Source of the DNA: Candidatus Nitrosocaldaceae archaeon
GTDB taxonomy: Archaea; Thermoproteota; Nitrososphaeria; Nitrososphaerales; Nitrosocaldaceae
Length of the DNA: 64,000 nt
Reading direction: 5' to 3'
Assembly: GCA_026002835.1 (NCBI GenBank)
Contig: BPGC01000002.1
Span: forward strand, 178,622 to 242,621
Below, piece by piece: positions 37,488-46,147 of the stretch. Positions within the stretch are counted from its first letter, which is position 1; every line of letters begins with the position of its first letter. The position numbers and the translations under genes were made by a program. The notes beneath the pieces were generated by a model that worked only from the letters and a program-made list of their open reading frames with translations, did no database searches and had not been told where the DNA came from.

Positions 37488-38566
37488 ATGGATAAAGGCG
37501 ATAGTCTTAAGCAATTAGATAACTACATAATAGCTCTTCTTGCTTGTAATCCAAATATAGGTTTAAGTGATTTTGTTAGGCAGAGAATAAACGTACCGTC
37601 TTATGTACAGTTCGCGGATCCCTCTGAAAGAAGTGTAAGAAGGACATTGTATAAAGATAAAAATAACTTATTAGATATAGGTTTTGTAACTAGAATAGAA
37701 GATCCTATAAAAATAATAAATATCTATATAAATTAACAGAACAAGGATGTATATATGCTATCTTCTCTACTAATATTAAGGGATATATCACTAAAGGTGA
37801 TGATCAAGATAACTATACTAACTATCTGAATTCGGTTTTAGATAATTATAAAGATTATGTATTTATTGATACATTAAGGTTAATTAAAGAGTGGAATGGA
37901 TATATTTTTAAGATAATACACAGATTAATTAGTAACTATTTTGATAATTTTAAAATCAAAAGGAAGGATAGAAATTACAGAATTTTATTTAGACCTTGCA
38001 ACCTTATAGATCTTTTATTAATAATACATAATTGTATACGATCTTCTTATATAGAAGAGTATGAAAGAGATAAACGTGCTTTTATTTGTGAGTTAGAGAA
38101 ACTTGTTAATGAAGAGACTACTTGGTTCTTAAATAACTTTGATCTAGATCATTTAATAGAATCGAGATCGGAGATATCGATTAACTTAGATCTTGACTTA
38201 GTTCTACAATTAGGTGCCAGAGTATTACTTATACACATAATAACTTATGTAATAGTCTTTGGTATAATTTTATCTATAAAAAGAGAGAGTAAGATATTTG
38301 AATATATTTTAAATATAAAAGAACCAAAAATTGTAGTAAAAACTAACGTTGATCCAATAAAAGTTGCTTATCGTACAAAAAGCGGGGATAATATACCAAA
38401 ATATACTCTAAATGTAAGAATGCAAACTAAGAAAATTACAAAGAGAGAAGTCATTAATAACATAAGAGCTGTAAAGAAGATTGTAGATATATTACCTTTA
38501 CCTAAAGACTTAGAGAAATGGCATTATTATACTAATAAAATATTAGAACATTTATCCAAAGACTAA
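37488..38566 (+). pseudogene. Winged-helix membrane protein, split by a frameshift
   Basis: The first frame (ATG 37488 to stop 37736) encodes a winged-helix domain with FVTRIEDPIKI. After a -1 shift near 37715-37721 the reading continues as YLYKLTEQGCIYAIFS, the normal end of a wing plus LTEQG helix, and stays open to TAA at 38564-38566 (281 codons, no ATG near its start). The second part contains one membrane helix (LLIHIITYVIVFGIILSI) and a basic C terminus. Together this is about 360 aa, likely a membrane-associated regulator; nonfunctional unless the shift is programmed in the A/T run. Confidence 0.65.
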
Positions 38567-38640
38567 ATGTTTAGTAAAAAGCTGATAGTTTAATAATTCA
38601 TAATCTAATTTTGATATAGATAACTACTGATTATTAATAA

Positions 38641-38880
38641 CCTGTCCAATAACCTGTCAGTAAAATACGTGCTTAAAATCACTAGAAAATGACCAAATGA
38701 CCAGGTTGACCAGATAATTTAGAGGGGTATGGTAATTGATAATAGGATGTTTAACAATTTTTAGCATTAACATATACACAATGATTCTAATAACATGCCC
38801 TATCCCAAAACCTGGTCAATCCGGTCATTTGGTCATTTTATGCTTACTTTTATGCTGACCAGGTTATTGGGCATGTTAAT
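38641..38880. repeat. Inverted-repeat and iteron-like region, possible replication origin
   Basis: A 28-bp inverted repeat (38686-38713 and 38812-38839; 26 of 28 positions pair) is built from GACCA units (GACCAAATGACCAGGTTGACCA). A second inverted pair TAACATGCCC/GGGCATGTTA lies at 38791-38800/38869-38878, and CCAATAACCTG(G)TC occurs at both ends in opposite orientation. No gene of substance covers it; the 691-bp gap 38567-39258 otherwise shows nothing. Confidence 0.55.
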
Positions 38881-39258
38881 ACTATCTGGTCTATTTATAC
38901 AAAACCTAACGACTCTAACATGCATACTAATATGTTACATAAAAATGATTATTTATGCAACATACTTTAGTTGTTTATAATTGTATAACAAGTAATGTTA
39001 TTTTTAGAGAAAATGTTTTTGTTGTTAACTTTTATTAGCTTAGCGACAATGGTTTATAAAACAGTAACTTTAGAACCGTCATATTAACACCTATCCGTTA
39101 TGTATGATTCAAACATAACTAATAACTGTTAAATATGCTTGATATATGCTAATACCCTATGGCTATTAGAACAATATTTAGCATCTCTTTATCCTCATCT
39201 CTACCATCCTCTTCTTTCTTCTCATCTTATATGCATCTATATAGCATCTATATGAGCG

Positions 39259-39498
39259 CTATCTCTTTGTAATACAACTACTTAATATCATCTTTGAACA
39301 GTTATAACATTTTAAGAGTTTTAATTTATAACCTAGTTCATCTCTAAATATAATTTCATTACTATCTGTCATTATAGTATAGAAATAGTTTGAGAGATCG
39401 AGACATGCATATACTCTCTTATCAGTAATAATAGGGTTAAATGATAGCATATCTTCCTTTGATATTTTGTATCCTATCTTAGATAGATCATAACTCAT
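39259..39498 (-). CDS. Small hypothetical protein with CxxC (copy A)
   Basis: 79 aa, starting MSYDLSKIGYKISKEDM, with CYNCSKMILSSC at the C terminus, a possible zinc site. A truncated copy (43 codons) is at 55981-56112 inside the right inverted repeat. A 44-bp palindromic sequence lies 39 bp upstream of its ATG, possibly its operator. Function unknown. Confidence 0.55.
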   Translation of the reverse strand: MSYDLSKIGYKISKEDMLSFNPIITDKRVYACLDLSNYFYTIMTDSNEIIFRDELGYKLKLLKCYNCSKMILSSCITKR

Positions 39499-39536
39499 AT
39501 TAATGATAATATCAAACTGATATTTAAATATAATTT

Positions 39537-39580
39537 AACACTTTTACGATATGTCTGAATAGATATATCGTATATCTGTT
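39537..39580. promoter_or_regulatory. 44-bp imperfect palindrome (copy A)
   Basis: Core ACGATATGTCT-GAAT-AGATATATCGT with arms extending outward to AACA/TGTT. It lies between the divergent 79-codon and 118-codon genes. An operator or a replication-protein site are both possible. The same sequence is repeated at 55900-55943. Confidence 0.6.
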
Positions 39581-39701
39581 AAAGACTTGTTAATAAACGT
39601 TTATATTTTTATCTGACATTCTAATCTACAATTGGTAATGCTTGTAATTATGTATTATATACGTCATAACACTTAAAAAGTAATTAGACATAACAAATCC
39701 T

Positions 39702-40058
39702 ATGATAAGAAGCACTAACATTCTCTCTATATTAAAGAATCTAAGAAGCAGAGCATTAAAGAAGAAGATATGGCATAAAGCATTAGATAAACATGAAAGA
39801 TTGTTAACATCATTGATAAGCAAGCATATTAAAATAGTGAAGAATCCAACGTTAGCAACTGTTATAGCAAAGATAATTGGGAAGATCATTAATGCATTAA
39901 AAGGTATATCTAAGCAGATATTCATACTAGGATTTGAGACAAGTAAGAGTTGGAGTGTTAGTGCTAAAGCATCTGGCTGGGATATATCTAATTGGTTAGA
40001 TGTAGATGTGATAAGATGGTTTGGTTTATTCAAACTATCAAATATATTTGCTAGATAG
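39702..40058 (+). CDS. Basic helical protein, first gene of the surface-cassette operon (copy A)
   Basis: 118 aa, strongly basic with helices LKNLRSRALKKKIWHKALDKHERLLTS-type in the first half and a hydrophobic IILALKGISKQIFILGF-like second half. No family recognised. The next gene starts 2 bp after its stop. An identical copy lies in IR-B (54426-54782). Confidence 0.6.
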   Translation: MIRSTNILSILKNLRSRALKKKIWHKALDKHERLLTSLISKHIKIVKNPTLATVIAKIIGKIINALKGISKQIFILGFETSKSWSVSAKASGWDISNWLDVDVIRWFGLFKLSNIFAR

Positions 40059-40060
40059 AT

Positions 40061-40936
40061 ATGGATCCATTAAATCTGAAGAATAGTAGATTAGATATTA
40101 AAAAGGATGAGAAGGATATAGAAGGATTAGTTAGTAGATTAGAATCATTAGAGAAAGAGAATAGAGAACTTAGAAGCAGATTATATAAATTACAATATAG
40201 AGGTTCATTTCTAATTAGTATAATACTAACATCTCTTGGAGGTGTTTCATTATTATCAGCATATGCTTACAATTCATTGGTATTGACATTCATTGGTTTA
40301 GGTTTGGTATTATTTGGTTCTGTAATATTCTATGCTCTACCTAATAGAAGCATACCAGTAAAGAGTTTACATTCAACAATAAGTATTATAAGATCTTTAT
40401 CATCGATACTAAATAATCTTGGATATAAAGGCAGAGCTATATTCTTATATCCAACTACATTAAGCGGTTTAGCAAATGGTTATACATTCATACCTAAAGA
40501 TAGTAATATTTTACCAAGTGAAGATAGATTGAATAGAGAAGAGTTTTTTCATAATAATGGTTTATTAATACCAGCACATGCACAAAGCATGGTTAAACTC
40601 TTAGAAGATAGCCTTGATACAAATCTATTAACTTTAGAATTACCAGAGTTAATAGCAAAAGTAGAACAGTTCTTTATAGAAGATCTTAGGATAATAGATA
40701 ACATAACTTTTGATATAAAGGATGATATGATAACTGTAAAGATAGATTCTAAAGAGATGGCTGATATATGTAGAAAGGTTAATAGTTTTGATGACAATCA
40801 TCTAGGATGCATTATATGCTCATCATTAGCATTGATGATAAGCAAGGTTACAGGCATACCAGTTGTTATAGAAGAGAGCAGAGCAAGCGTTGAGAAGATA
40901 AAAACTACATACAAGTTATTAGAGAATGGCTCTTGA
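40061..40936 (+). CDS. Coiled-coil membrane protein with C-terminal cytosolic domain
   Basis: 291 aa. Residues 15-45 are a charged coiled coil (LVSRLESLEKENRELRSRL), followed by two membrane helices (about 50-70 and 73-92) and a cytosolic-looking alpha/beta domain ending DNHLGCIICSSLALMISKVTGIPVVIEE. I do not recognise a named family; the layout recalls archaeal proteins found beside DUF1616 and exosortase genes. The truncated copy at 54058-54423 lacks everything after about residue 118. The next gene overlaps its end by 11 bp. Confidence 0.65.
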   Translation: MDPLNLKNSRLDIKKDEKDIEGLVSRLESLEKENRELRSRLYKLQYRGSFLISIILTSLGGVSLLSAYAYNSLVLTFIGLGLVLFGSVIFYALPNRSIPVKSLHSTISIIRSLSSILNNLGYKGRAIFLYPTTLSGLANGYTFIPKDSNILPSEDRLNREEFFHNNGLLIPAHAQSMVKLLEDSLDTNLLTLELPELIAKVEQFFIEDLRIIDNITFDIKDDMITVKIDSKEMADICRKVNSFDDNHLGCIICSSLALMISKVTGIPVVIEESRASVEKIKTTYKLLENGS

Positions 40937-41129
40937 GATAGAGTTATGGGATATAGGTTTGTGGAGTGCAATATCAGCATTGCTATTATTGATAACATCT
41001 GAAGTAATATCGCCATATTATGGAAGGAATAACATATTGCTTAGATCAAAGAATATAAGGCATATAGGTATAGGTATAGGTTTATTCTTTCTTATAATAG
41101 CTATAATTAGAATAATTACAATATTGTAA
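40926..41129 (+). CDS. Small two-helix membrane protein
   Basis: 67 aa, with two hydrophobic segments (ISALLLLITSEVI and HIGIGIGLFFLIIAIIRIITIL) linked by YYGRNNILLRSKN. It overlaps the preceding gene and is followed within 4 bp by the next, so it is part of the same operon. Function unknown. Confidence 0.55.
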   Translation: MALEIELWDIGLWSAISALLLLITSEVISPYYGRNNILLRSKNIRHIGIGIGLFFLIIAIIRIITIL

Positions 41130-41133
41130 TAGC

Positions 41134-41511
41134 ATGATAAGTATATTATTAATATTATTACTTATTATTAATAACAATTTGATAGATGATATAGATCTCG
41201 CTCTAGAGAGTATTAGAAAGGCTGAAGATATTGGAGCAGATACTAGCATATTGGTAGATGAACTCAATTCTATATTAGAGTGTGAAGATTGTAATGATAT
41301 AAAAGATAGGATAAAAGCGATAATAGATGAAGCAGATGAGTTAAGATATCAAGCGCTTGCTAATAACTCTAGAGTAGCAGTAGTAACATATCTATCAGCA
41401 GTTATAGGAGCATTTCTAGCATCGTTCTTTGGCATATATCTATATGATCTATGGTTAGCATATAGAGATAATAGATTCTTGAATATGCGTATTAGGGAGA
41501 AAGAAGATTGA
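41134..41511 (+). CDS. Membrane protein with acidic extracellular helical domain
   Basis: 125 aa. A short N-terminal hydrophobic segment (ISILLILLLIINNN) precedes a roughly 65-residue acidic helical domain with two cysteines (LECEDCNDIKDR) and a C-terminal membrane helix with DLWLAYRDNRFLN. Probably exported and anchored. It overlaps the next gene by 4 bp (TTGA). No family recognised. Confidence 0.55.
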   Translation: MISILLILLLIINNNLIDDIDLALESIRKAEDIGADTSILVDELNSILECEDCNDIKDRIKAIIDEADELRYQALANNSRVAVVTYLSAVIGAFLASFFGIYLYDLWLAYRDNRFLNMRIREKED

Positions 41512-42122
41512 ATATATTGAATATAATAAATACAAAGAGGTTTCTAATAACATTTCTAATACTATTATCAATATCTATAAGCATAGCTTATGCATCTCTC
41601 ATTCCTAGAGATTTTGAGAGGTTTATGAGTCTAAGCACTTTAGGAAGCAACATGCTAATAGATGATTATTATCCAAACCCTAATGCTGTAGTAAGGTTAG
41701 GAGATAATGTTACATGGTATCTTCAAGTCTATAATAGGATGGGGAATAGTGAGTATATAGCAATTAAGATAAAGATATTAAATTCTACAGATCCTATACC
41801 AGATGATAATGCTCATACACCAAGTCCTATTAAAGAGGTATATGAGATAAGCCATATAGTAAAAAATAATCAAACCCTAACTATACCATTAAGATGGAGC
41901 ATAGATGCTATAGAGAGAGTAGATGATTATATAGTTATAAAGAGGATGAGGATTAATGATCAAATTATAAATCTAGATGTTAGAAGCATTAATGGCGATA
42001 ACTTTAGGTTTGTAATTGAACTATGGCGTTATAATCCAGATAATAATAACTTTGAGTTTAGTTGGAGATCTAATATAGATACTAGAAGCGCATGGAATCA
42101 GATATGGTTCAACATCAGATAG
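41508..42122 (+). CDS. Secreted protein with DUF1616-associated beta domain
   Basis: 204 aa, TTG start overlapping the previous stop. A signal/anchor helix (RFLITFLILLSISISIAYASL) precedes a beta-rich extracellular domain with VRLGDNVTWYLQVYNRMG, the 'structural' strand pattern that precedes DUF1616 membrane domains in archaeal proteins. Here the membrane half appears as the next gene (overlap 31 bp), so a single DUF1616 protein may be split over two genes, or the two act as partners. Confidence 0.6.
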   Translation: MNILNIINTKRFLITFLILLSISISIAYASLIPRDFERFMSLSTLGSNMLIDDYYPNPNAVVRLGDNVTWYLQVYNRMGNSEYIAIKIKILNSTDPIPDDNAHTPSPIKEVYEISHIVKNNQTLTIPLRWSIDAIERVDDYIVIKRMRINDQIINLDVRSINGDNFRFVIELWRYNPDNNNFEFSWRSNIDTRSAWNQIWFNIR

Positions 42123-42685
42123 AAGATAAGCAATACATTAAAGGATTGATAATTAATGCTATAAGAGATAAACGATATACTGTTAAAGATATCATAGATT
42201 ATGTAAAAGTTGCTGATCTAAGTATAGCAAAGGATGAGATAAAGAATGCTATTAAAGAGTTAGAGAAAGAAGGGAAGATAGAACTTTATGAACCAAAGTT
42301 TGAAGGTTCATTCTTCCAATATCTGTTTAGCATAAATACACTCTTTACATTCTGGCTTACTGTAATAGTTACAGGCATAACATTACTTAGCATATATTTA
42401 TTATCAATACCTATTATAAGGATAGTTATTGGAGGTATGTTTGTATTATTTATACCAGGATATGCGTTGATTAATCTATTATTTCCTAAGATGAGGGATG
42501 TGATAGAAACTATAGCATTAAGCATAGGTTTAAGTTTAGCTATTGTTCCATTGATAGGCTTGATATTAAATTATACGCCATTAGGCATAAGATTAGATCC
42601 TATAGTTATTATCTTAAGCATAACTAGCATTAGCATGATGTTTTCTGCTGTATATAAACAATATGAGGCTAGGAATAATGGATAA
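42092..42685 (+). CDS. DUF1616-like membrane protein with N-terminal winged helix
   Basis: Residues 1-70 resemble a small winged-helix domain (RYTVKDIIDYVKVADLSI...ELEKEGKIELYEP). The remainder has four membrane helices and the DUF1616 signature GGMFVLFIPGYALINLLFP, followed by ETIALSIGLSLAIVPLIGL. DUF1616 proteins occur near exosortase and S-layer/pilin genes in archaea. It ends 8 bp inside the flippase start. Confidence 0.7.
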   Translation: MESDMVQHQIEDKQYIKGLIINAIRDKRYTVKDIIDYVKVADLSIAKDEIKNAIKELEKEGKIELYEPKFEGSFFQYLFSINTLFTFWLTVIVTGITLLSIYLLSIPIIRIVIGGMFVLFIPGYALINLLFPKMRDVIETIALSIGLSLAIVPLIGLILNYTPLGIRLDPIVIILSITSISMMFSAVYKQYEARNNG

Positions 42686-44135
42686 TCGAGATAGATTAGT
42701 TAAAGGATCATTCTATATGATGTTAGATAATGTTACTAATATAGTAGTTGGTGCTCTATTCTGGATTGTTATGGCAAAGCTTGTAGAACCTAACATATTA
42801 GGGCAAGTAATGGTTGCAGTTGCACTTGCTACTACAGTTATAGGCTTTACTGGTTCTGGAACAAATATTATGATATCAAAATATGTAGCAGAGTTCAATG
42901 CTAAAAAGATGCTTCATAATTCAAGGAGGGTATTGATTATAGGCTTAAGGTTAGCATTAGCAGTTAGTGGAGCAGTAACATTATTAATAATATTATTAGC
43001 AAGTAATATAGCTGAGAATGTTTATAAAGATCCAAGTATAGCTCCATTCCTAATCTTTAGTGCAATAGGCTTTATCCCATCTCAAACAATCCAAATGGCA
43101 TTAAAAGGAGCATTCGAAGGAGCGCAAAAGATGAAGCATTCATTATTTATAACCATAATATTCCAAGGAGTTAGATTAGCATCTGCTATTGTATTAGTAA
43201 TATATGGATTATCTGGTTTAGGTATAATAGCAGGTTTTGCTGCTGGAACTAGTATAGCAGCAATAGTTGGTTATTATCTAATACATAAAATAATTCCAAA
43301 GTCTAAAGAGAAGTATGATGAACTGAAGCGTACTTTAAAGTTTTCTGGATTGAATTATATAAATGTAGGTATGAGGATGTCTACATTACAGATTGGAGTA
43401 ATGGTTCTAGGTACTCAAAACTTTGAGTTTGCTGCTTTCTATGGCTTAGCAACTATAATATCACGAATTGTTGGCGGCTTGAATTTTGCAATATCTAGAG
43501 CTTTATTGCCTACAATATCTGCTGAATATGCTCTAGGTTCGAAGGATAAGATACAGAATATGTTTAATACTTCAGTTAGAATGTCTCTAATCTTGAGTGG
43601 GTTTGTATTAATAGTATTATTCTTAAAACCTTCATATGTATTAAGCCTATTATCAGAGTCTTATATACAAGCATCCTTAGCATTAAGGATATTGGTTATA
43701 TCTGCATTATTAAACTCATTAGGTATGATAGTATTATCAGTCTTGAATGCTGCCAATAAACCTCATAACGTAGCATATGCTGGTGTTATATCATCTATAG
43801 TAGCAATAGCATTAACTTTTGTTTTAGCACCATTCTTTAGTTTAGAAGGTGCTGCTTTAGCAATGCTTATTGGTTCTATCATATTAACAATTTTATCTTT
43901 ATATCTACTTAAGAAAGAGGAAGGTATTGTATTGAAGATAAAGAATGCTGCAAGACCTATAGGATCAATTGCAGTTGCTATAGCTATAGGATTCTTTATA
44001 TCATATCTATTTGATAATGCATTATTAGTATTAACAATAGCATTAATAACACATGCATTGTTATCATTTGGTTTTAGAGCAACTAATAAGAATGAGATAA
44101 AGAGTCTTTTAAATACACTAGTAAAGAGAGCATGA
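42678..44135 (+). CDS. Wzx-like polysaccharide flippase (MVF/MATE fold)
   Basis: About 14 membrane helices in 485 aa. N-terminal KGSFYMMLDNVTNIVVGALFW and the VSGAVTL/FSAIGFIPSQ stretches are typical of lipid-linked oligosaccharide flippases. It would translocate a glycan built by the downstream glycosyltransferases. I start at ATG 42678 (MDNRDRLVKG) rather than 42663, because it reduces overlap with the preceding gene. It overlaps the exosortase gene by 4 bp (ATGA). Confidence 0.85.
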   Translation: MDNRDRLVKGSFYMMLDNVTNIVVGALFWIVMAKLVEPNILGQVMVAVALATTVIGFTGSGTNIMISKYVAEFNAKKMLHNSRRVLIIGLRLALAVSGAVTLLIILLASNIAENVYKDPSIAPFLIFSAIGFIPSQTIQMALKGAFEGAQKMKHSLFITIIFQGVRLASAIVLVIYGLSGLGIIAGFAAGTSIAAIVGYYLIHKIIPKSKEKYDELKRTLKFSGLNYINVGMRMSTLQIGVMVLGTQNFEFAAFYGLATIISRIVGGLNFAISRALLPTISAEYALGSKDKIQNMFNTSVRMSLILSGFVLIVLFLKPSYVLSLLSESYIQASLALRILVISALLNSLGMIVLSVLNAANKPHNVAYAGVISSIVAIALTFVLAPFFSLEGAALAMLIGSIILTILSLYLLKKEEGIVLKIKNAARPIGSIAVAIAIGFFISYLFDNALLVLTIALITHALLSFGFRATNKNEIKSLLNTLVKRA

Positions 44136-46147
44136 ATATACCTAACATAGTATTAGTAAAAAGCTTATTAATAATAGCATCTGTAATAGGCATATACTTT
44201 AATGATTTAGCATTAATATTTAGCAATGCATTAGAGTTTAGTGCTGGTAATCTAACCAATTATATATTGCTAATACCCTTGATTATATTATTCATATTAT
44301 ATAGAAAGAGAGAATTACTGATATCTATAGCATCTAAAATAGATAAAAGTATGAAGATAGATATCATATTAGGAGTAACTTTATGTATATTATCGATATT
44401 CATCTATATAGTTGGTTCTAATACACTATATGCTCTAGAGTATCATATGTATTCACTACCATTATTTGTGGCTGGTTCAATATTGTTATTATTCAATATG
44501 AATATGTTAAAACATCTAATATTTCCTGTAATAATCCTGCTTTATATGCAACCTCCCCCTGGAGAGTTAGTAGCAGATCTCGCAGCAGATCTATCATGGA
44601 TCTCTGCTAGCATGACTGAATCATTTCTTAAAACCTTTGGTATGCCTATATCATTAGAAACTAGTTATGGAGCACCAGCATTAGTTATAGTAAAAGATAA
44701 TGCAAATATACCATTCTATGTAGGAGAGCCAAGTTCTGGCGTTTATTCTATAATAGGATTATCATTATTTGGATTGTTTGCAGCATATATAGTTAAAGGC
44801 ATGCTTTGGAAGAGGATATCTATATTTGTTTTAGGTCTGCCTATATTCTTCTTATTAAATGTATTAAGGATTATAATAATACTTGTTCTGTGGTATAATT
44901 ATGGTTTAGATGTATCTGAAGCATTCCACACTGTATCTGGTATGGTTATGGCTATTATAGGAACTCTAGTTATACTAGTATTTAGTGATAAAATAATGCG
45001 TATGGATATAAACATATTGCCATCTATCAAAAGCAAACCTTGTATAGCATGTAATGAGCATAAAGAGTTAGGAGAACAGTTCTGTCTATTTTGTGGTAGA
45101 TTATTACAAACTATATCTAGATTTGATTCTAAAGATATAGGAAGGATAGCATTAGTTGTATTAGTATTAGTCTCAGGTTTAATAGTGCAAGCATATGCAA
45201 ATGTTAGTGTTGAATCTACTATAACGGATCTAGATATAGCAAGTATAGAAGGACCAGAAACTACTAAATACTTTTTGCCAGAGATAGAAGGATGGCAACT
45301 AAATTATGCTTATAGAGATAAAAGGGTAGAGAGTGTATTGAATCAAGATGCTGCTCTATCTTATAGATATACAAAGGATATAGATGTGCAAATTAAACCT
45401 TCAGTATACACTGGCATACAGATATCTACTGGAAGACATTCATGGGAAGCATCTATGGTTATATATCCATCAAGAGTTGGAAGACCATCTGCTGAGGTTA
45501 TAGAACTCAAAGATGTAAACATATTAGATGTTAAAGGAAGGTTCTTTGTATATAAGAGACCAAACTCTAATCTTACAGAAGCTGTATTGTATTGGTTTGA
45601 GAGAGTACCATTAAGGTTTGGGAATAACTTTGAGCAGAGGAATGTTCAGATAGTATTATGGAGTTATGTAGATTCGTTATCTAAAAGTGGTTTAATAAAT
45701 AATAATGATATAAAAGAGGTTGAAGATTTATATCTATCACTAGCAGTGCCTATAAAAGAGCATTGGAATTTCCAATTTGCTACTTTATTGCAAGAGAATA
45801 TCACTAATATGCTAGTTGAGCAATCGCCATTGATTAGTATATTGATGATAATACCAGCATCTCTAACATATGCTTATAGTTATACTAACAATAAAAGAAT
45901 GCATTATATGCTTAATAGATTGTATAAACGCTTATCAAGTGATGATAAAGCATTGATAGATGCTATAAAACAATCAGATATAGCAACTACTGAGAATGTA
46001 TTAAATAAATATAAAGATATAACTAATAAAGATGTTAGCATAAAAGAGATAATAGATAAACTGTTATTAGCAAAGGATAATAATCTTATAATAGATGAGA
46101 TTATTAATATAGATGATAAGCCTAGATTAGTATGGAGAATAGTATAA
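44132..46147 (+). CDS. Archaeosortase/exosortase-family protein with Cys-to-Ser change, zinc ribbon and EpsI-like domain
   Basis: N-terminal eight to nine membrane helices with the exosortase core. The expected Cys of the E.CSG motif is Ser201 (GEPSSGVYSI), while the conserved Arg246 (NVLRII) and His266 (EAFHTVSG) are present. Residues 304-321 form a zinc ribbon (CIAC...CLFC). After another membrane helix there is an EpsI/DUF3485-like extracellular domain (LPEIEGWQ..., VQIVLWSYVDS), then a last membrane helix and a cytosolic helical domain. It presumably anchors or transfers surface proteins or glycans. It overlaps the epimerase gene by 16 bp. Confidence 0.8.
   Translation: MNIPNIVLVKSLLIIASVIGIYFNDLALIFSNALEFSAGNLTNYILLIPLIILFILYRKRELLISIASKIDKSMKIDIILGVTLCILSIFIYIVGSNTLYALEYHMYSLPLFVAGSILLLFNMNMLKHLIFPVIILLYMQPPPGELVADLAADLSWISASMTESFLKTFGMPISLETSYGAPALVIVKDNANIPFYVGEPSSGVYSIIGLSLFGLFAAYIVKGMLWKRISIFVLGLPIFFLLNVLRIIIILVLWYNYGLDVSEAFHTVSGMVMAIIGTLVILVFSDKIMRMDINILPSIKSKPCIACNEHKELGEQFCLFCGRLLQTISRFDSKDIGRIALVVLVLVSGLIVQAYANVSVESTITDLDIASIEGPETTKYFLPEIEGWQLNYAYRDKRVESVLNQDAALSYRYTKDIDVQIKPSVYTGIQISTGRHSWEASMVIYPSRVGRPSAEVIELKDVNILDVKGRFFVYKRPNSNLTEAVLYWFERVPLRFGNNFEQRNVQIVLWSYVDSLSKSGLINNNDIKEVEDLYLSLAVPIKEHWNFQFATLLQENITNMLVEQSPLISILMIIPASLTYAYSYTNNKRMHYMLNRLYKRLSSDDKALIDAIKQSDIATTENVLNKYKDITNKDVSIKEIIDKLLLAKDNNLIIDEIINIDDKPRLVWRIV

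Larger units (their letters stand above)
39361..40415 (+). repeat. Left copy of the 1.05-kb inverted repeat (IR-A)
   Basis: Essentially identical, in inverted orientation, to 54069-56112 once the IS5-type insertion is removed. It contains the start of the 79-codon gene, a palindrome, a promoter region, the whole 118-codon gene and the first about 117 codons of the 291-codon gene. Confidence 0.85.

Noticed and set aside
38641..38880. CRISPR-like array from repeated GACCA words
   Set aside because: Units are short, mostly inverted, unequally spaced and have no spacer pattern; no cas genes are nearby.
38795..38980. 61-codon frame MPYPKTWSIRSF...
   Set aside because: It lies wholly in the inverted-repeat region and its sequence is dictated by the repeats; no start signal.
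39626..40033. 135-codon minus-strand frame in IR-A (and its mirror at 54451-54858)
   Set aside because: It is antisense to the 118-codon gene; the plus-strand reading has better spacing to the next gene (2 bp) and a basic helical composition, so I kept that one, though the choice is not certain.
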